Assembly (NCBI GenBank): GCA_947074145.1
Contig: CAMTOJ010000020.1
Location: 1 to 52,662, forward strand
Source of the DNA: an uncultured Bacteroidales bacterium
Lineage (GTDB): Bacteria > Bacteroidota > Bacteroidia > Bacteroidales > JAUNSR01
DNA: 52,662 nucleotides
Direction of reading: 5' to 3'
Of the stretch, positions 44,700 to 52,662 are shown piece after piece. The position numbers were made by a program, and so were the translations under genes. The notes beneath the pieces were generated by a model. The model had not been told where the DNA came from and did no database searches. It worked only from the letters and a program-made list of their open reading frames with translations. Within the stretch, counting starts at the first letter, position 1; every line of letters begins with the position of its first letter.

Positions 44700-45485
44700 A
44701 TGTGTCAAAATTGTAATTGTGACCATCATAGTGGTCATTCTCATCAACATTTTCATCCTCATAATCATAATCACGATCATGACGACTCCCATCATGTACA
44801 TCCTCATGAACATCCTCATGAACATAATCATGAAGAACATCATCATGAAAGTAAACGTATACATCTTGAGCACAATGTATTGGAAGGAAATAATCTCATT
44901 GCTAAGTATGGTCGTGAGAAATTGCAGGAAAAAGGATGTTTGCTAATTAATATAATAAGTTCTCCGGGTTCAGGAAAAACCTCCATTCTGGAATCTCTTA
45001 TTCCCCGGTTAAATAGAAAAGCTTATGTTATAGAAGGTGATCAACAAACATCAAATGATAGTGAAAGACTCCAAAAATTAAATATAGAGTCAATACAGAT
45101 AAATACAGGCAATGGTTGTCATCTTGACGCTAATATGATTGAAAATGCATTGGTAGAACTCAAAGCTGATAATAATTCTATTATATTCATTGAAAATGTT
45201 GGTAATTTGGTATGCCCTTCGTTGTTTGACTTGGGAGAAAATCAAAGAATTGTTGTTATAAGTGTCACAGAGGGAGAGGATAAGCCTCTTAAATACCCTA
45301 ATGCGTTTATATTTGCTAATATTTGTATCATAAACAAAATAGACCTCCTGCCTTACTTAAAATTTGACATAGAAACTCTTATTAAAAATATACTGACTAT
45401 CAATCCAAATATAAAAATATTTGAGATTTCCGCATTAACAGGGGAAGGTATAGAAAATGTTAAAGAATCGCTTGAAACTAAATAA
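44700..45485 (+). CDS. hypB: Nickel-inserting GTPase HypB with His-rich N-terminus
   Basis: 261 residues. The start MCQNCNC resembles the high-affinity Ni motif CxxCGC of E. coli HypB. Residues about 8-63 contain some 23 histidines in alternating HxH runs, a nickel-storage segment like that of rhizobial HypB. The G domain has a P-loop SSPGSGKTS, ENVGNLVCPS and NKIDLLPY. GTP hydrolysis drives Ni transfer with HypA. In DNA the His segment is built from repeated CATCCTCATGAA-like units, prone to length change. It ends the plus-strand hyp operon. Confidence 0.97.
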   Translation: MCQNCNCDHHSGHSHQHFHPHNHNHDHDDSHHVHPHEHPHEHNHEEHHHESKRIHLEHNVLEGNNLIAKYGREKLQEKGCLLINIISSPGSGKTSILESLIPRLNRKAYVIEGDQQTSNDSERLQKLNIESIQINTGNGCHLDANMIENALVELKADNNSIIFIENVGNLVCPSLFDLGENQRIVVISVTEGEDKPLKYPNAFIFANICIINKIDLLPYLKFDIETLIKNILTINPNIKIFEISALTGEGIENVKESLETK

Positions 45486-45610
45486 TATATATTATATATC
45501 CTATAAATATGTCATAAATATTGTTTTAATGATTTATTATGTTATATTTGCCATTGTGCTAAGAGAAATATTATTATTGTATAAACTTAAGTCTAAATCA
45601 TTATTGCTTT

Positions 45611-45874
45611 ATGAAGGAAAGAGACATTCAGGATATCTTTGAAAATATATTTTCAGAATCCGATTATGATTTAAAAACAGCAGAGGAGGAATTTAGAGAG
45701 CTGTTAAAAACAGATGTTAATGTAAAAAGCATCTACAAAGAATGGTGTGACGAAATGGGGTATACCGAAAGAAAAGGTTTTAAATCTTATTTCGTAAACA
45801 AGAATGAGTCAGAAACAATTTGGGATACTATTTTTCCAAATGCAGAGGAGTTGGATGGTTATGAATTCCATTAA
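45611..45874 (+). CDS. Small acidic hypothetical protein
   Basis: 87 residues, acidic, helical in the first half (RDIQDIFENIFSESDYDLKT, AEEEFRELLK), then NVKSIYKEWCDEMGYTERKG and an aromatic C-terminus. No signal, membrane segment or known motif. Its composition is clearly protein-like and it is followed by a good terminator, so I take it as a real gene. It lies 125 nt beyond hypB and may or may not be transcribed with it. Function unknown. Confidence 0.65.
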   Translation: MKERDIQDIFENIFSESDYDLKTAEEEFRELLKTDVNVKSIYKEWCDEMGYTERKGFKSYFVNKNESETIWDTIFPNAEELDGYEFH

Positions 45875-45934
45875 TAAAAAATCAATAAGAATTTTAATTG
45901 ATAATTGATATTTTAATAATGATAAAATCTATGT

Positions 45935-45969
45935 AAAAGACACAGACTTGAAGTTCTGTGTCTTTTTTG
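45935..45969 (+). terminator. Rho-independent terminator after the 87-residue gene
   Basis: AAAAGACACAGA (45935-45946) pairs with TCTGTGTCTTTT (45955-45966), loop 8 nt, followed by more T. Confidence 0.88.
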
Positions 45970-46083
45970 TATGTATACTTATCAGTTTGTGGTTCTTTGA
46001 TGTTTCTTAAATCCTTTCAAATATCGTATAAGGAGAGCTATCCTGAAATTTTAATATCCTCATTCCGTTTTTATGAAACTTTG

Positions 46084-46158
46084 AAGGTTTTGAACAAACA
46101 CCTTGCAAGGTGTAAGTTTAAACCTTGTCTGAATATAAATGACACCTTGCAAGGTGTC
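46084..46158. repeat. Paired palindromes ACACCTTGCAAGGTGT, REP-like unit
   Basis: ACACCTTGCAAGGTGT (46098-46113) and GACACCTTGCAAGGTGTC (46141-46158) share a perfect 16-bp palindrome 27 bp apart. The first is also enclosed by AAGGTTT (46084-46090) and AAACCTT (46120-46126), giving a longer hairpin. Two near-identical strong palindromes in a non-coding gap look like a REP/BIME-type repeat. Confidence 0.7.
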
Positions 46159-46382
46159 GATAATTTAACCTGACTCTCGCTGAAATTAGTTTACAGTTTT
46201 AAATTTAATCTCTAATACGTTTCACAATAATAGGAACTAATAACTAAATCCGTTTACAAAATAAAATTATATCACAGTGTTATTTCTTTTTCAAAGGATA
46301 CATTCATGTATACACCTGTTTATTCCTCCCTTATAACTCCCTCATACCGTAGAGATTTAAACAAAAGATAAAGTTCAATGAT
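46159..46382. other. Non-coding gap before bioD
   Basis: With 45970-46083 this makes about 400 bp without a gene, apart from the palindromes described separately. AT-rich, no ORF with protein-like composition, no RNA gene recognised, and no convincing terminator for the biotin operon, which ends at 46383. Confidence 0.5.
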
Positions 46383-47036
46383 TTAATCCTTCACCTCATC
46401 CAATATCTCAAAAATAGTATCAGGGAAATCTCTTTTCAGCACTTTTTTTATGTATTCAAGCGAGTCGGCTTCTATTATAGAATCGGTTTTAGGATAAAGA
46501 TTATAGATCACTTTATAAAGAGAGACACCATAATCCTTTATTACTTTGAAGTTCAATAAAGTATGATTAAGACTACCTAATTTACCACTTGTAACAAAAA
46601 TAAGAGGATAATCATGTTTCTTGATATAATCAATTGTGAGATAATCTTCCGTAACGGGAACCATCAGTCCACCGGCACCTTCAAGCAACACAATATCATA
46701 GTTTGATTCAAGCTGTTTTGTTGCATTTTCAATTTTCTCTAAACTGATCTCTCTATTGTCTATTCTTGCCGCTAGATGGGGAGAGCAGGGATATGTAAAG
46801 ATCTCAGGTGCGGTAATCATCTCCTTATCCTCCTTAAATGTTACATTTCCCATAATCTTTCTATGAAGATCGATATCTTCTGAAAAACCATCATTACCTG
46901 TTTGTATCATTTTTTGAGTAATAACATTTACCCCTTTATTTTTAAGATTTAGAGCCAGTACACCGGTGGCATAACTTTTACCCACGTTGGTATCTATACC
47001 GGAAATAAAATATGTTCCTTTTTTCATATTCTTCAA
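46383..47036 (-). CDS. bioD: Dethiobiotin synthetase
   Basis: 217 residues. The P-loop is ISGIDTNVGKSYATG (res. ~12-26; the usual form is GxxTxVGKT/S), and LLEGAGGLMVPV carries the family Glu-Gly-Ala motif. It closes the ureido ring of dethiobiotin from DAPA, CO2 and ATP. Last gene of the bio operon, 4 nt after bioC. Confidence 0.96.
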   Translation of the reverse strand: MKNMKKGTYFISGIDTNVGKSYATGVLALNLKNKGVNVITQKMIQTGNDGFSEDIDLHRKIMGNVTFKEDKEMITAPEIFTYPCSPHLAARIDNREISLEKIENATKQLESNYDIVLLEGAGGLMVPVTEDYLTIDYIKKHDYPLIFVTSGKLGSLNHTLLNFKVIKDYGVSLYKVIYNLYPKTDSIIEADSLEYIKKVLKRDFPDTIFEILDEVKD

Positions 47037-47040
47037 ACTA

Positions 47041-47829
47041 TTAATTTATTTTTTGAGCGATTATATAAACAGGCGCATAGGTAAGTGAAACCTTTCCGTT
47101 TACAGAGAATTCCTGTTCATAATTGGTTTTAAATTCTGAAAGTCGGGTAGGAGTCCATCTAAACTCTGTAATTCCATTCACACCCGTTTTTTTCATATGT
47201 TTCAATACCTCAGTTGGTGTATCAAAATAACGTTTTATTATCTCTCTTTCTAAAACATGAATTTTATAATTATCTCCGAGCATCCTCTTTATTTCCGATG
47301 CCTGATAATAATTAAGACCAATATTAAGAGTCTTTCTTATCTCAATCATATTTTCAGGCAAAAAAGAGCTGAAAATAAGTATTCCGTCCTTTTTCAACAT
47401 TTTGTCGCAACGTCTGAAAAAACGTTCCTGATCTTTAAACCATTGAAACACGGAAGATGAAGCTATTACGTCAAAACCTGTACCAAAATCATATGTTTCA
47501 GCGTCAGCTTTTACATATTCACAATGGTTATTTATCTGCGAGATATATTCATCAACTTTAGGAGAACGATCTGTAATATCATTGAATATTACAGAAGAAT
47601 TGCTTTTAGATATGTCGAATGTTTCAATCAGTTTTTTACTTAGAAAACCGCTACCGCATCCAATTTCCAATATCTTTAAATCCGCATTTTCCGGTTTATG
47701 ATGAGTTGATTCATAATAACCAGTAAGATAGGCAATCAGCTTATTTACAATCTCTTTCTGGACAGTTGCAATATTATGATATGACTCCCTTGTTTTATGA
47801 AATCTCAAAGAGATAAGTTCTTTATCCAT
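47041..47829 (-). CDS. bioC: Malonyl-ACP O-methyltransferase BioC
   Basis: 262 residues, class I SAM methyltransferase: motif I KILEIGCGSGFLSK, then YVKADAETYDFGTGFDVIAS and SSSVFQWF. BioC methylates malonyl-ACP so fatty-acid enzymes can build pimeloyl-ACP methyl ester. The C-terminal GVNGITEFRWTPTRLSEF region fits BioC and not general methyltransferases. It lies between bioG (9 nt) and bioD (4 nt). Confidence 0.94.
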   Translation of the reverse strand: MDKELISLRFHKTRESYHNIATVQKEIVNKLIAYLTGYYESTHHKPENADLKILEIGCGSGFLSKKLIETFDISKSNSSVIFNDITDRSPKVDEYISQINNHCEYVKADAETYDFGTGFDVIASSSVFQWFKDQERFFRRCDKMLKKDGILIFSSFLPENMIEIRKTLNIGLNYYQASEIKRMLGDNYKIHVLEREIIKRYFDTPTEVLKHMKKTGVNGITEFRWTPTRLSEFKTNYEQEFSVNGKVSLTYAPVYIIAQKIN

Positions 47830-47838
47830 ATACTTATT

Positions 47839-48525
47839 TTATTTAAGTAGTGCAATTAATTTTTCCGCCGAAGATAGATACTCGGTAAAGTGTGAATCCT
47901 CTGTTTCCTGAATCTCTATAAAATTGTTTTGGCAATATTCACTCCATGAACTCATTTGATTCTTATATGGGAATATATTATCATTTTTTCCTATAATAGC
48001 CTTATCCCATTTAATAGAATTTAAATGAGTATTTGAGGTATATCTTAATCCTGTTTCTTTCAGTTCTTGTCTTAAAGATTCAATATCTCTTTCCGGTTTA
48101 TGACAGTTGATAAACTCTGTGAATTTACTCTTTGAACCACACATACGTCTGTAAAATCTATTCAGGTTATCTTCATTGAGAGTGTCAAGAGTTCCGGCAA
48201 ATATAGATTCAGGAATACCTTTATTATCATCTATGGGAAACAAAGTACCATTGATTGCTATCACTTTTTTGTAATTGATAGAGGATTGAGAAAGTATCAA
48301 ATCTGCATTCCAAACACCGAATGACCATGCTATAATAGAGATACTATCGTACATTGAGAAATCGGGGATCTTATAATTTAGATCGGTATAATCCCAAACA
48401 ACGAAAATATCTGATTCATAGGTATGAGATTCATCAATTGAAATTATACGATAATCAGAGCCCCAACCGGAGAAAAATATGATAAGATTCTTGTTTTCTG
48501 TTTTATATATGAATTTACCTTGCAT
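47839..48525 (-). CDS. bioG: Pimeloyl-ACP methyl ester esterase BioG
   Basis: 228 residues of the BioG/DUF452 alpha/beta-hydrolase family: NLIIFFSGWGSDYRI at the N-terminus and IIAWSFGVWNADL with the nucleophile Ser (the BioG form of the GxSxG elbow). It removes the methyl group from pimeloyl-ACP methyl ester, ending the BioC-shielded cycle; it stands in for BioH. Its location between bioF and bioC confirms the role. Confidence 0.92.
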   Translation of the reverse strand: MQGKFIYKTENKNLIIFFSGWGSDYRIISIDESHTYESDIFVVWDYTDLNYKIPDFSMYDSISIIAWSFGVWNADLILSQSSINYKKVIAINGTLFPIDDNKGIPESIFAGTLDTLNEDNLNRFYRRMCGSKSKFTEFINCHKPERDIESLRQELKETGLRYTSNTHLNSIKWDKAIIGKNDNIFPYKNQMSSWSEYCQNNFIEIQETEDSHFTEYLSSAEKLIALLK

Positions 48526-48551
48526 ATTATTGTATTACTAAATGAAAACTA

Positions 48552-49688
48552 TCACACATATTTTTCCAATATCGAGATCAATCTTATGATATCTTCCTTT
48601 TTATGTGATGCTGATAAAGAGATTCGTAATCTTGCTGTTCCTTTTGGCACGGTAGGAGGTCTTACCGGCAAGACAAAGAACCCCTCTTGTTGTATCTTTT
48701 CTGCAACCATAACAGCTTTTTCACTTTCTCCTATTACTATCGGTATTATATGTGATGATCCTAAAAGGGATATATTCTTGCTTCTGAGAAAATCGTTAAT
48801 CAATTTAGAAATCTCGTAAAGAGAACTTCTCTTATCTTCAAATTTTGATAAATTCTCAATAATATATCTTGTCCAGGCAATATTAATAGCCGGAAGAGCA
48901 GTTGTAAATATTAAAGTTCTGCATGTATTTATAAGATACTCTTTCACATAATCATTACAGATAATATAAGCTCCTGTAGAAGCTAGTGCCTTTCCGCATG
49001 TGCAAAGTATTATATCTATATCTGCAATAAGCTCTTTTTCTTCACAACAACCTAATCCTTTCTTACCTCTAACCCCCACAGCATGAGCTTCATCCACATA
49101 TAGAAAAACATTATCATAACTCTTCTTTATTTTCACTAATCTTTCAAGATCAGCTTCATCGCCATCCATGCTAAAGATTGATTCGGTGATTATTACTATT
49201 GAACTATATTGATTATGATTGTGTCGTATCAATTTTTCAAGTTGATCATAATCATTATGTCTGAATCGTATATTTTTAGCTTCAGATAATCTAATCCCGT
49301 CAATCATGCTTGCATGAGATAATTTGTCGGCAAGAATTAATGTGTTTTTGTCACACAAAGCAGGAATAACTCCCGAGTTTGCATGATAACCGCTACCAAA
49401 GAAAAGAGCCGGCTTATTGTATAATTTTTCAAGAAGAGATTCTATTGCGATATATTCATTATGATTGCCCGTCAACAGTCGTGAAGACACCGCAGATAAA
49501 CGTGAATGATCGTTGTTTGCTTTGTTCCAAAACTCATTAGCCAGATCAATATCATCATTAAGCCCAAGATAATCGTTTGATGCAAGATTAATCATATTTG
49601 AAGATGACAGAATAGTGTCTATATCTTTTAATACTCTTAGGTTGCCGGATCTCTTTATCTCTTCAAGTTTATTTATTATGTGATTCAT
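48552..49688 (-). CDS. bioF: 8-amino-7-oxononanoate synthase
   Basis: 378 residues, PLP-dependent alpha-oxoamine synthase. NLASNDYLGL at the N-terminus, LADKLSHASMIDG, VDEAHAVGVRGKKG and CTCGKALASTGAYI with the Schiff-base Lys are visible. It joins pimeloyl-ACP with alanine to give KAPA. It follows bioA by 76 nt and precedes bioG by 26 nt. Confidence 0.96.
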   Translation of the reverse strand: MNHIINKLEEIKRSGNLRVLKDIDTILSSSNMINLASNDYLGLNDDIDLANEFWNKANNDHSRLSAVSSRLLTGNHNEYIAIESLLEKLYNKPALFFGSGYHANSGVIPALCDKNTLILADKLSHASMIDGIRLSEAKNIRFRHNDYDQLEKLIRHNHNQYSSIVIITESIFSMDGDEADLERLVKIKKSYDNVFLYVDEAHAVGVRGKKGLGCCEEKELIADIDIILCTCGKALASTGAYIICNDYVKEYLINTCRTLIFTTALPAINIAWTRYIIENLSKFEDKRSSLYEISKLINDFLRSKNISLLGSSHIIPIVIGESEKAVMVAEKIQQEGFFVLPVRPPTVPKGTARLRISLSASHKKEDIIRLISILEKYV

Positions 49689-49764
49689 TATTTATATGAA
49701 AAGAATTTATAAATGTAAACTATGTATTTACAATTGTAAATTATTGATTTGCTCTTTGATCTTA

Positions 49765-51045
49765 TTATTGCTCTTTTGTTACTTTGAGAAGTTTGGTAAT
49801 AAGAAAACTCAATTCATCATCCGATATTATAAACGGAGGCATGACATATATCAATTTTCCAAAAGGTCGCACCCAGATACCCTCTTTTACAAACTCTTGT
49901 TGAATCTTTGCCATATTGACATTTTCTTTCATCTCTATAACACCGATAGCTCCTAATATTCGTACATCAGCAACATTATCAAACTGTTTTGCAGGAGCAA
50001 GCCCATCAAACAAACGAGATTCAATATTTCTGACCTTTTCTTGCCAATTGCTACTTAATAATAAAGAAATTGAAGCATCTGCAATTGCACAAGATAGAGG
50101 ATTACCCATAAAGGTTGGTCCATGCATAAACACTCCCGGGGTACCGCTGCATACACTTGTTGCAACCTCTGTTGTGGCAAGTGTAGCAGCCATAGTAAGA
50201 TAACCTGCCGTAAGAGCCTTGCCGATACACATAATATCAGGAGTTATTCCTGCATATTCGCTGGCAAATAGTTTCCCCGTTCTCCCAAATCCTGTTGCTA
50301 TCTCATCTACAATCAGAAGCACATCATATTTCTTACACAATTCAGCTGCCTTTTTTAGATACTCAGGATTATAGAATCTCATTCCGCCTGCACCTTGTAC
50401 AATTGGTTCAAGAATAAATCCTGCTATTTTATCGGCACTCTTTTTCAGTGTATCTTCAAGAGGAATTATATCATCTTCATTCCATGTATCATAAAAACCG
50501 CAAGAAGGTGAGGGTATAAAATATCTGATAGGTAAAGCGGAACCGAAAATCTCATGCATTCCCGTAACAGGATCACAAACCGACATAGCATTCCATGTGT
50601 CGCCATGATATCCGTTTCTGATAGTTACGAAATTTGTCTTTTCCGTTTTTCCCTTTGAAAACCAATATTGTACAGCCATTTTCAAGGCTACTTCAACCGA
50701 AACTGACCCTGAATCGGCATAGAATATTTTATCAAGTCCTTTAGGAACTATTGAAAGAATCTTTTTTGCCAATTCAACAGCCGGTTCATGAGTCAAGCCG
50801 CCAAACATAATGTGTGACATCTTTTTTATCTGTTTCTCAATAGCTTCGTTGATTACAGGATTGTTATATCCATGTACTGCAGCCCACCATGATGACATTC
50901 CGTCAATAAGTTTTGTGCCATCTTCAAGTTCTATTGTTACCCCGTATGCCTTACTAACGGGAAAAACCGGAAGAGGATTTATTGTTGATGTATAAGGATG
51001 CCATATATGGTTACGATCAAATTCCAAATCTATATTATTCTTCAT
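49765..51045 (-). CDS. bioA: Adenosylmethionine-8-amino-7-oxononanoate aminotransferase
   Basis: 426 residues, class III aminotransferase. [20 protein letters not shown] is a BioA-specific opening; [20 protein letters not shown] and the PLP Lys in [15 protein letters not shown] follow, and [18 protein letters not shown] is the BioA form of the substrate-loop motif. It converts KAPA to DAPA with SAM as amino donor. Its start overlaps the end of bioB by 11 nt. Confidence 0.97.
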   Translation of the reverse strand: MKNNIDLEFDRNHIWHPYTSTINPLPVFPVSKAYGVTIELEDGTKLIDGMSSWWAAVHGYNNPVINEAIEKQIKKMSHIMFGGLTHEPAVELAKKILSIVPKGLDKIFYADSGSVSVEVALKMAVQYWFSKGKTEKTNFVTIRNGYHGDTWNAMSVCDPVTGMHEIFGSALPIRYFIPSPSCGFYDTWNEDDIIPLEDTLKKSADKIAGFILEPIVQGAGGMRFYNPEYLKKAAELCKKYDVLLIVDEIATGFGRTGKLFASEYAGITPDIMCIGKALTAGYLTMAATLATTEVATSVCSGTPGVFMHGPTFMGNPLSCAIADASISLLLSSNWQEKVRNIESRLFDGLAPAKQFDNVADVRILGAIGVIEMKENVNMAKIQQEFVKEGIWVRPFGKLIYVMPPFIISDDELSFLITKLLKVTKEQ

Positions 51046-52009
51046 CTTTTACTTCATTAAGATTATACCCCGATTTTTCAAATATTATTTTGTCCTCAGC
51101 CACTTTACTGCCAATTGTAGTTAAAAGATCACCCACGATAGCCGAGTTAACACCAATTCTTAATGCCTGAAGTTGAGCCTCTTTTGAAAGCTGCGCCCTT
51201 CCACCTGAAAAACGTATATATGCAGCGGGATTAACAAATCTATATATTGCTATAGTTTTTAATATCTCTGTTTCATCCAATGATTTCTGGTTTTCAAGAG
51301 GTGTTCCTTTAATAGGGGAAAGAATATTAACGGGGATACTTTTTATTCCTAATTCTCTTAATTTAAAAGCCAATTCTATCCTTTGTTCCTGTGATTCTCC
51401 CATACCGATAATTCCACCCGAACAGATACTCATACCAACTTTTTGAGCACTTTTTATAGTATTTATTTTTTGTTCCTGTGTATGGGTAGTACATAGTTTA
51501 TCAAAATATGAGGGTGCTGTTTCAAGGTTACAATGATAGCGTCTAACCCCCGAATCATATAGTTTTTGAAGATCATCTTCATCCATCAATCCAAGAGAAG
51601 CACATAGTCTGATTTTGGAATTATCTTTCAGATATGAATATATATCGCAAACCTTATCGATCTCTTTTTTTGATATTTTTCTACCGCTTGTAACAAGAGA
51701 AAAACGGTGAATCCCTTGCGAATGATTGTGGCGTGCATGACGAAGACACTCTTCTTTGTTTACAAGAGAGTATTCCTCTACATTAGTTTTATAATGAGCT
51801 GATTGTGCGCACCATTTGCAGTCTTCAGAACAACGTCCCGATTTAGCATTAATGATGGAGCACATATCGAAACTGTCGTTCATAAAATGACGAGTTATCT
51901 CTTCAGTTGTGTCATACAATTTATCTGTGTCAACTGTAGTTAAATATAAAGCTTCCTCAATTGTAATATTTCCTCCGGAAAGCACTTTATCTTTTAAATT
52001 GTCAATCAT
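51035..52009 (-). CDS. bioB: Biotin synthase
   Basis: 324 residues, radical SAM enzyme. [16 protein letters not shown] holds the CxxxCxxC cluster (C60, C64, C67), and [22 protein letters not shown] and RFSGGRAQL are BioB motifs including the Arg ligand of the [2Fe-2S] cluster. It inserts sulphur into dethiobiotin. It is the first enzyme gene of the operon; only 47 nt separate it from the upstream small gene, and most of that is a terminator hairpin. Confidence 0.97.
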   Translation of the reverse strand: MIDNLKDKVLSGGNITIEEALYLTTVDTDKLYDTTEEITRHFMNDSFDMCSIINAKSGRCSEDCKWCAQSAHYKTNVEEYSLVNKEECLRHARHNHSQGIHRFSLVTSGRKISKKEIDKVCDIYSYLKDNSKIRLCASLGLMDEDDLQKLYDSGVRRYHCNLETAPSYFDKLCTTHTQEQKINTIKSAQKVGMSICSGGIIGMGESQEQRIELAFKLRELGIKSIPVNILSPIKGTPLENQKSLDETEILKTIAIYRFVNPAAYIRFSGGRAQLSKEAQLQALRIGVNSAIVGDLLTTIGSKVAEDKIIFEKSGYNLNEVKDEE

Positions 52010-52021
52010 AATGTGATGATA

Positions 52022-52087
52022 TTAAAAAAATAAAGAGCAATTTCACCTCTCATTCATTAAGAATGAATCAGGCGAAATTGCTCTTTA
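52022..52087 (-). terminator. Strong terminator/attenuator between the small leader gene and bioB
   Basis: On the minus strand AAAGAGCAATTTC (52086-52074) pairs with GAAATTGCTCTTT (52044-52032), a perfect 13-bp stem, with an inner TCATTC/GAATGA stem, followed by ATTTTTTTAAT. It overlaps the stop codon of the 123-residue gene and ends 12 nt before the bioB start codon, so bioB transcription must read through it unless a promoter lies inside the hairpin. Confidence 0.85.
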
Positions 52088-52428
52088 TTTTGATTTTTTG
52101 ATATAATGAATCTGTTCTCGTTCACAGGGAAAGAGAAAGACTTTTTTTCTATGTTTATTTTAAATATGCCAATTAATAGTTCGTTCAGTGATATATCCTC
52201 CTCAAGAGGAATGTTATCTTGCTCTTGCATTGCTAATAGTGTGCAATTTGAATAAGCCGGATAATCAGAACAACTAACATTTTTAGAAAGAGATGCATCT
52301 GCTATCTCCTTTTTCACTTTTGCTATAATAACACATTTTCCAATACTATAAAAAGAGGCAAAAGCTTTCCTGCTCCAGCGTGAAAACACAAGAGTTTTGT
52401 TATTAATATTTTGCGAGATTCTTTTCAT
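52057..52428 (-). CDS. Small conserved-looking protein at the head of the biotin operon
   Basis: 123 residues, no signal or membrane helix. The first half contains RWSRKAFASFYSIGKCVIIA and KEIADASLSKNVS, which resembles a short motif (RWSRKxYAxFxSLGKxVxIG) I remember from small Bacteroidota proteins near vitamin and TonB-receptor genes; the match is from memory and the function is unknown. The second half (SLNELLIGIFKINIEKK) is unremarkable. A promoter with TTG-N21-TACATTTG lies just upstream (52452-52483), giving a leader of only about 17 nt. It is read in the same direction as bioB, across the attenuator-like hairpin. Confidence 0.72.
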   Translation of the reverse strand: MKRISQNINNKTLVFSRWSRKAFASFYSIGKCVIIAKVKKEIADASLSKNVSCSDYPAYSNCTLLAMQEQDNIPLEEDISLNELLIGIFKINIEKKSFSFPVNENRFIISKNQNKEQFRLIHS

Positions 52429-52451
52429 AGAAATATGCTACGTTAGTGTGC

Positions 52452-52483
52452 CAAATGTAATAAAAGAAAATTATATAATACAA
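52452..52483 (-). promoter_or_regulatory. Promoter of the leader gene and probably the bio operon
   Basis: Minus-strand TACATTTG (52459-52452) matches TAnnTTTG, with TTG (52483-52481) 21 nt upstream as -33. It is the only good promoter seen upstream of bioB. No BirA-type GTTTACA repeat is nearby. Confidence 0.6.
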
Positions 52484-52503
52484 TTCCCCATAAAGAGAAT
52501 TAT

Positions 52504-52511
52504 TATCTTTG
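52504..52511 (+). promoter_or_regulatory. -7 promoter box (TATCTTTG) of murB
   Basis: TATCTTTG fits TAnnTTTG and lies 45 bp before the murB ATG. No clear -33 box. Confidence 0.5.
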
Positions 52512-52555
52512 TTCGTATAATAATTATATCCTGACCGGGATTTAAAGAGATTAAT

Positions 52556-52662
52556 ATGCTGATAAAAGAAAATTATTCATTAAAAGATCATAATACATTC
52601 GGACTTGATGTTAAGGCTAAATGGTTTGCCGAATATGAGTCTATCGAACAATTAAAAGAGAT
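52556..52662 (+). CDS. murB: UDP-N-acetylmuramate dehydrogenase MurB, N-terminal fragment (runs off window)
   Basis: The last 107 bases encode about 35 residues beginning MLIKENYSLKDHNTFGLD and continuing KAKWFAEYESIEQLKE, the characteristic MurB start (LKxHNTFGxDVxAxxF). The full enzyme reduces UDP-GlcNAc-enolpyruvate, the step after MurA. Only the beginning is seen, so nothing can be said of its catalytic part. Confidence 0.88.
   Translation, partial: MLIKENYSLKDHNTFGLDVKAKWFAEYESIEQLKE

Noticed and set aside
44550..44873. Minus-strand Met/Ile/Phe-rich ORF of 107 codons
   Set aside because: It is the reverse complement of the His-rich hypB repeat (CAT codons read as ATG), fully explained by hypA and hypB.
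45457..45642. ORF of 61 codons overlapping the hypB end
   Set aside because: It overlaps hypB and the 87-residue gene in other frames, and its Ile/Tyr/Leu-rich composition follows from AT-rich DNA.
45958..46173. ORF of 71 codons covering the twin palindromes
   Set aside because: It begins inside the terminator hairpin and encodes no recognisable motif; the palindromes explain the sequence better.
46185..46265. Two GTTTACA sequences resembling BirA operator half-sites
   Set aside because: They lie downstream of the last bio gene, both point the same way and are not upstream of any biotin gene.
1..52662. CRISPR arrays, tRNA or rRNA genes, prophage or integrative-element ends
   Set aside because: No regularly spaced repeats, no tRNA-like or rRNA sequences and no integrase or att-like repeats were recognised on reading both strands; a dedicated scan would be needed to exclude small RNAs.

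Overview
The window looks like a chromosomal stretch of an AT-rich member of the Bacteroidales (Bacteroidota), probably near Dysgonomonas, Proteiniphilum or a related lineage. The evidence is the set of Bacteroidota-typical families (DUF4301, DUF3810, DUF4290, DUF5063, DUF4861, LruC-domain lipoprotein, two-gene ECF sigma/anti-sigma arrangement, a MurA with Asp at the catalytic Cys position), several TAnnTTTG -7 promoter boxes, and the near absence of Shine-Dalgarno sequences. The genus is a guess; no rRNA or tRNA is present.

Layout. 1-570: end of a DUF4301 gene. 795-1607: an ankyrin-repeat protein. 1789-4112: ECF sigma factor, membrane anti-sigma-like protein, small exported protein and outer-membrane barrel in one operon. 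4278-8512: LacI-type regulator, then a KduI-like/KduD-like/DUF4861 uronate operon with a candidate LacI operator on its promoter. 8645-9625: dihydroorotate-dehydrogenase-like protein, divergent from dnaK (10064-11950), whose promoter looks sigma-54-like with an upstream palindrome. 12266-17817 (minus strand): a Cys-rich PAS histidine kinase, DUF3810 metalloprotease-like protein, rimM, murA, DUF4290, tsaB. 17957-21527 (plus): yicC, gmk, nadD, DUF5063, an RNase D-like exonuclease, a small membrane protein. 21676-23994: LruC lipoprotein. 24107-25299: gene-poor DNA with a decayed IS66 tnpB. 25300-29799: a TamB-like giant protein; 29997-30509: a second ECF sigma factor. 30720-35199: nfeD-like protease, kdsB, an inactive-looking M16 protein, a GT2 glycosyltransferase.

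35200-45485 is a complete [NiFe]-hydrogenase island: hypC-hypD-hypE-small subunit-large subunit-cytochrome b-maturation protease on the minus strand, and hypF-hypA-hypB divergently on the plus strand. The small subunit carries the six-cysteine proximal-cluster signature of O2-tolerant membrane-bound hydrogenases, so the enzyme is probably a periplasm-facing uptake hydrogenase feeding electrons to menaquinone through the b-type cytochrome.

46383-52009 (minus) is a biotin operon bioB-bioA-bioF-bioG-bioC-bioD covering malonyl-ACP methylation to biotin. It is headed by a small conserved-looking gene (52057-52428), and a strong terminator hairpin sits between that gene and bioB, which suggests attenuation. 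The window ends in the first codons of murB.

The observations most worth following are the KduI homologue that has lost three of four metal ligands, the bio-operon leader gene plus hairpin, the dnaK promoter architecture, the O2-tolerant hydrogenase signature in a presumably anaerobic lineage, the repeated 16-18 bp palindromes near 46.1 kb, and the Cys-rich PAS kinase.
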